In this document: piece after piece, positions 60,807 to 64,000 of the stretch
Layout: each line of letters begins with the position of its first letter
How positions within the stretch are numbered: the stretch's first letter is position 1
Assembly (NCBI RefSeq): GCF_017654505.1
Contig: NC_054537.1
Coordinates: 67,981,145-68,045,144 of the forward strand
DNA: 64,000 nt
Source: Polyodon spathula
Lineage: Eukaryota; Chordata; Actinopteri; Acipenseriformes; Polyodontidae
Reading direction: 5' to 3'
Program-made: the position numbers and the translations under genes
Notes under the pieces: generated by a model
Seen by the model: the letters and a program-made list of their open reading frames with translations, nothing else
Told to the model about the DNA's origin: nothing
The model's database searches: none

Positions 60807-61241
60807 TGTGGCAGGCTGGTAAGTGGGAAGAGGCCCAGAGAGAGACTGCAGTTCAAAAAATCCTAATTTTATTATAAAAAAAAAACCCACAAAAATAAAG
60901 TGCACAAGGGCAAAACAAAGATCTTTAGACACAAATAAAGCAAAAAAACAAAACTTACAAAAATAATAAGGTTTCCAGGCTGGGCTATGCCTTCACTGGA
61001 TTCAAAACTTTCAAACTAACAAACAACCACAAACACTAACCTGCTTCCTCAACTCCCTTCTCCTAAATGAGAAGCAGAGGCCTCCTTTTATGTCAGGTGG
61101 CTGGGCTCTGATTGATCGTTAATTAAACTAATCTAATTAACTAATCAACCCCAGCCACCTGAACATAATAAACCCAGGCATGTAGGGGAGATTAACCCCA
61201 TCCCTGCCAATTTAAAAAGGGCAGAGCTTTGCTCTGCCACA
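60807..61241 (-). repeat. 5' LTR of the miniature element (complete copy, 435 bp)
   Basis: Minus strand runs from TGTGGCAGAGCAAAGCTCTG to CCAGCCTGCCACA. AATAAA-type signal (ataataaaat) near 60870 on the minus strand. The first 25 bases form a small hairpin (GGCAGAGC…GCTCTGCC). Confidence 0.75.
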
Positions 61242-61433
61242 AACGAATATTCTGGTTTTAGAGCAGATACTCTATGAAGGCAAGCACAATAAATTCCAAT
61301 GTTACAAAGAGCAGCTCCCCTCGACTTCTTCATCACCAAAGTAAAATTAGGTATGATTTTGTGTCCTAAATATAACGAATATATTCTTTAACAAAGCCTA
61401 TTTGCAAATTAGTAACAATACTGTATAAAATAA

Positions 61434-62702
61434 TTAATCTCTTACCTGAACTAGTTCCATTATTGATTCGTCAGAAGAGTCAGACAGGTGATTAGGCAAC
61501 AAGCACCAAAGCTTTACACATCTCTCCCATAAATCGACAAAATGATTGGTCAATTCAGAGATCACAAAGTCCAGACATGGCACAAAGATGGATCGCCGGT
61601 AGAAATCTTGTGGCTCTTCTGTTGAATAGTTGCTTTGATGTCTCTGTACCCCTGCACGCCTTGGAATCATTACAGAAATGTTTCGGAAGATGGATCTAAA
61701 CAGTGTTTCATGGTTACCACGTCGATGTTTTAGTAAACTTTTTCGAGCAAAAATGTCTAGATTTGTTTTATGTAGTTTGCTGGACAAGGGCAGGACAAAA
61801 CTCACAGAGTTACTCAGCTGCTCCTTTTGGGATATGTCAGTTGTTTTGTCAGCGAGCACCGCGAAGAACTAAGCTCTCAAAACATCGGCAACAATTTGTT
61901 ATTGAATTTGATGGTCCATAGCAGCAATTATTTAGTCTTGAATCTTCCAGCTCAGGTATGGTGCAGTGTATGGGAGTGGATTAAAAGTTTTGCATCACCT
62001 TCTCCTTCACCGGTAGGTTCCTTCGTTGACAGTCGGCTGTTCCAGTTGAAATGATCTGTAATCACGATGACCTCTGAGAGGCAAGTCTTTTCGTCCGCAA
62101 AACTCAACTGTCTTGATGATGTGAACAAGATGTTCCATGTTTGCTCCAACCGCCTTTTGCCTGCCTCTTATAATAAGATTTCTAACATTGGTACTCTCAC
62201 CATTCAGTACTTTAAGCAAGTCATCAGTCTTCTGTGTACAGTTTTTTTTATGATACTGAGTAGTCTTGTGGTAACTTAAGACTTTTTATGGTACCTGTAT
62301 AACTTGTAAAGCCTCCTGAGTTTCTGCTCACTTTGTGTATTGCTGCCAGGCGCAAATGCCACACAAAATTTACAAAATCCACCCGGCTGTGCAGCACTGT
62401 ATGCCAGCCATGGATATTACAGCAGCTATTTGTGCTGAGAACTGTGTTTCTCTTTTTTGTGGGCTACAGTGCAGGGCAGAAGAAACTTGCAAGCATATGG
62501 TGGTATTAAGCAGTCTTTTAATATAATCATTCAATCGCTATCGCTTAAAAACATAATTTTTTTCACACATTGTCATTTTGTTCCGTTTATCTGCACGTGG
62601 TCCTTCACTTGATTCTGCTATTTCTTCTGATGGAGATCGAGGCCATTTCCCCAACGATCCTAGTGGCTCCAATGAAAAAAAAAAGTCAGTGATTTTCTTC
62701 AT
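61434..62702 (-). pseudogene. hAT-superfamily transposase, decayed
   Basis: Read on the minus strand: a possible start MKKITDFFFSLEPLGSLGK (62702), then PWLAYSAAQPGGFCKFCVAF (about 62410, the TTF-type zinc region), NMEHLVHIIKTVEFCGRKDL and PLRGHRDY (about 62100), QIVADVLRA-FFAVLADKTTDISQKEQLS (about 61890-61830), and QRHQSNYSTEEPQDFYRRSI. This is the order of the DUF4371-type hAT transposases, to which the THAP12-like proteins are related. Two in-frame stops (about 61900 and 61870) and several frameshifts make it a pseudogene. It ends at LVQ, where CAG|GTAAGAG looks like a splice donor; the dimerisation domain is missing. Confidence 0.75.
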
Positions 62703-64000
62703 TTTAGTCTTTCGCTTAAAGTATTGTAGAAGGAACTCTAAATCAATAGCTGGCAGGTTGCTTTATTATCTGTTCATTGCAAGCTGACATGACTGTATAT
62801 ATGGAGAAGATGAAACAAAAAGGAAGCATACAGTAAAAACACATTCAACAAAAAACAAGGTTGTGTTATGTCCAGCCCCCTCAGTCCCCCCTCCCCTTCT
62901 CTGCGCTACTGACTCAGTGGCTGACTATTAATTATTTTGTTTCTCTTAAGTGCCTTCAACAGTGTAACTCAGATAAATACTGTATATAAAATAAGTTAGC
63001 TGGGCTTTGCTACAAAATATTGGACAAAGGACAACTTCATTAACTATGATGATTTATTTTTGTTACATTGAATTGAGGGGAAAAAAAAAAAAGAATGTAT
63101 GAATATATGTTCATATACATCCATTGCACCCCCCAATCCACACATCCCCTTCACACACACACAAACAAATGTAAAAATAGAAATTAGAAGTTCTTTAATT
63201 ATAGTATATTTAATAACACATAGGGAATTGTAATAATAAAAAAGCAGTGGATTTAAATACTGGCGCCTTTTAAAACTACTGGTATGTCTTGACCTATATA
63301 CAGTAAAAATACAATGAAAATCAGGTTAATACAGTACATTTTAGGACTGTGGTTTTAAGATCTGGCACTGTGTAGATCCATTAAACATTATTTAACATTT
63401 GTGTTTTCAGCAAAATTATACTTGTATTATTTTACAGTGCAGTGGATGTAGAAATCAAGTCAATTAAATTAAGATTACCATCACAAAACATTAACCATAA
63501 TCACATAATCTATGAAGAACCATTACGTTCTTCATAGGTTACTGTGTTAGTATAATATAGTTGACATTATGCTCTTATTCAGTGGCAGCGCCTGCTCTAC
63601 CCTGCCATCAAATGGATATTGTGATTTAGTAATACTAAGGCTCCTCGTCCATTATTGGCCAATTTTTCGTAATAGAGCACTTCCTAAGTCAAACAAAGCA
63701 TACGTGCCTCTAAGTGAACTTTGGAGTTGAGGGCATTCTGGTTTATCTTTCCTTTGAAAAAATAAACTCTTACAGTGACTAATAACTCAGCTGGAATGTG
63801 AAGTGAGATTACCATTAAGCACGGCTTCTCAATGTAATGAATATCCTAGGTTGCTTCATGTATACAAAAGGGTCCTGACTTTCTTCATTCTGACTTTAAG
63901 GCAATCATAGAATGATCAACAATTTTAAAATTACTGAATATCCTAAGGAAAAATGGTAGTTTAAACCTATTACGCAATGGTTCAGGTCTTCTCTCTCTCT
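62703..64000. other. Intergenic, nothing recognised
   Basis: AT-rich DNA without coding signal. A small perfect inverted repeat (tatgaagaac…gttcttcata, 63509-63538) is present. The window ends in a short (CT)n. Confidence 0.55.

Larger units (their letters stand above)
59920..61241 (-). mobile_element. Miniature LTR retrotransposon carrying only a zinc-knuckle protein
   Basis: Two direct repeats (59920-60263 and 60807-61159) are about 95 percent alike by eye. The right copy extends to 61241 and starts TGTGGCAG and ends CTGCCACA, the inverted TG…CA ends of an LTR. Beside the right copy on the minus strand is a tRNA-Leu-type primer site (60788-60804). The left copy lacks its outer 82 bp (minus-strand 5' part), so the element has lost its polypurine tract and part of U3 there. 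The internal part is only about 540 bp and codes for one protein with two CCHC knuckles. Total 1.32 kb, against 5 kb or more for autonomous elements. It must have moved with proteins from another element. Confidence 0.8.

Noticed and set aside
59928..61160. Simple tandem duplication as the explanation of the two 350-bp repeats
   Set aside because: The right copy has LTR ends, a primer binding site lies at the exact inner edge, and flanking bases nearly match as a target duplication; an LTR element explains all of these.

Overview
This window is vertebrate nuclear DNA. It is AT-rich, full of (TA)n, (CA)n and (ATT)n microsatellites, and has spliced coding sequence at one end only. The single host gene I can support is the 3' part of an Iroquois homeobox gene, best matched to irx1, on the + strand. 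Three coding exons (1030-2029, 2239-2311, 3136-3193) join in frame and end in the family's characteristic C-terminus; exon 1 lies before the window. The repeat content (Tc1 transposons, Tx1-like and L1-like LINEs, a Gmr1-like LTR element, tRNA-derived SINEs) suggests a ray-finned fish, possibly a non-teleost. The species call is an inference.

After the irx1 3' UTR (to about 3560) I see no further host gene. In other vertebrates the region beyond IRX1 is a gene desert rich in regulatory elements, and the rest of the window fits that. From about 3.6 to 15 kb it is mostly unique AT-rich DNA, with a few blocks that could be conserved non-coding elements.

The rest is a layered record of mobile elements. 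At 15.1 kb a tRNA-type SINE sits inside a hAT-like MITE, each with target-site duplications. At 16.3-17.0 kb there is a solo LTR with perfect 5-bp duplications, and a related LTR fragment lies at 27.7 kb. A decayed Tx1-like LINE occupies 19.9-25.0 kb (- strand). A decayed L1-like LINE (+ strand, 29.6-38.3 kb) is split by a pogo-like MITE (30869-31435) and by a complete but dead LTR retrotransposon (32701-38012), with 5-bp duplications. In that LTR element integrase precedes reverse transcriptase, which is the Gmr1 arrangement. Two Tc1-like transposons lie at 53.4-54.7 and 55.2-56.3 kb, and a decayed hAT transposase at 61.4-62.7 kb.

The least familiar item is a 1.3-kb LTR element at 59920-61241. 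Between its LTRs it has a tRNA-Leu-type primer binding site and one 163-codon reading frame with two CCHC zinc knuckles, and no sign of capsid, protease, reverse transcriptase or integrase. A second, diverged copy of that frame lies at 25058-25330. This looks like a miniature LTR family carrying only a nucleocapsid-like protein and mobilised by other elements.
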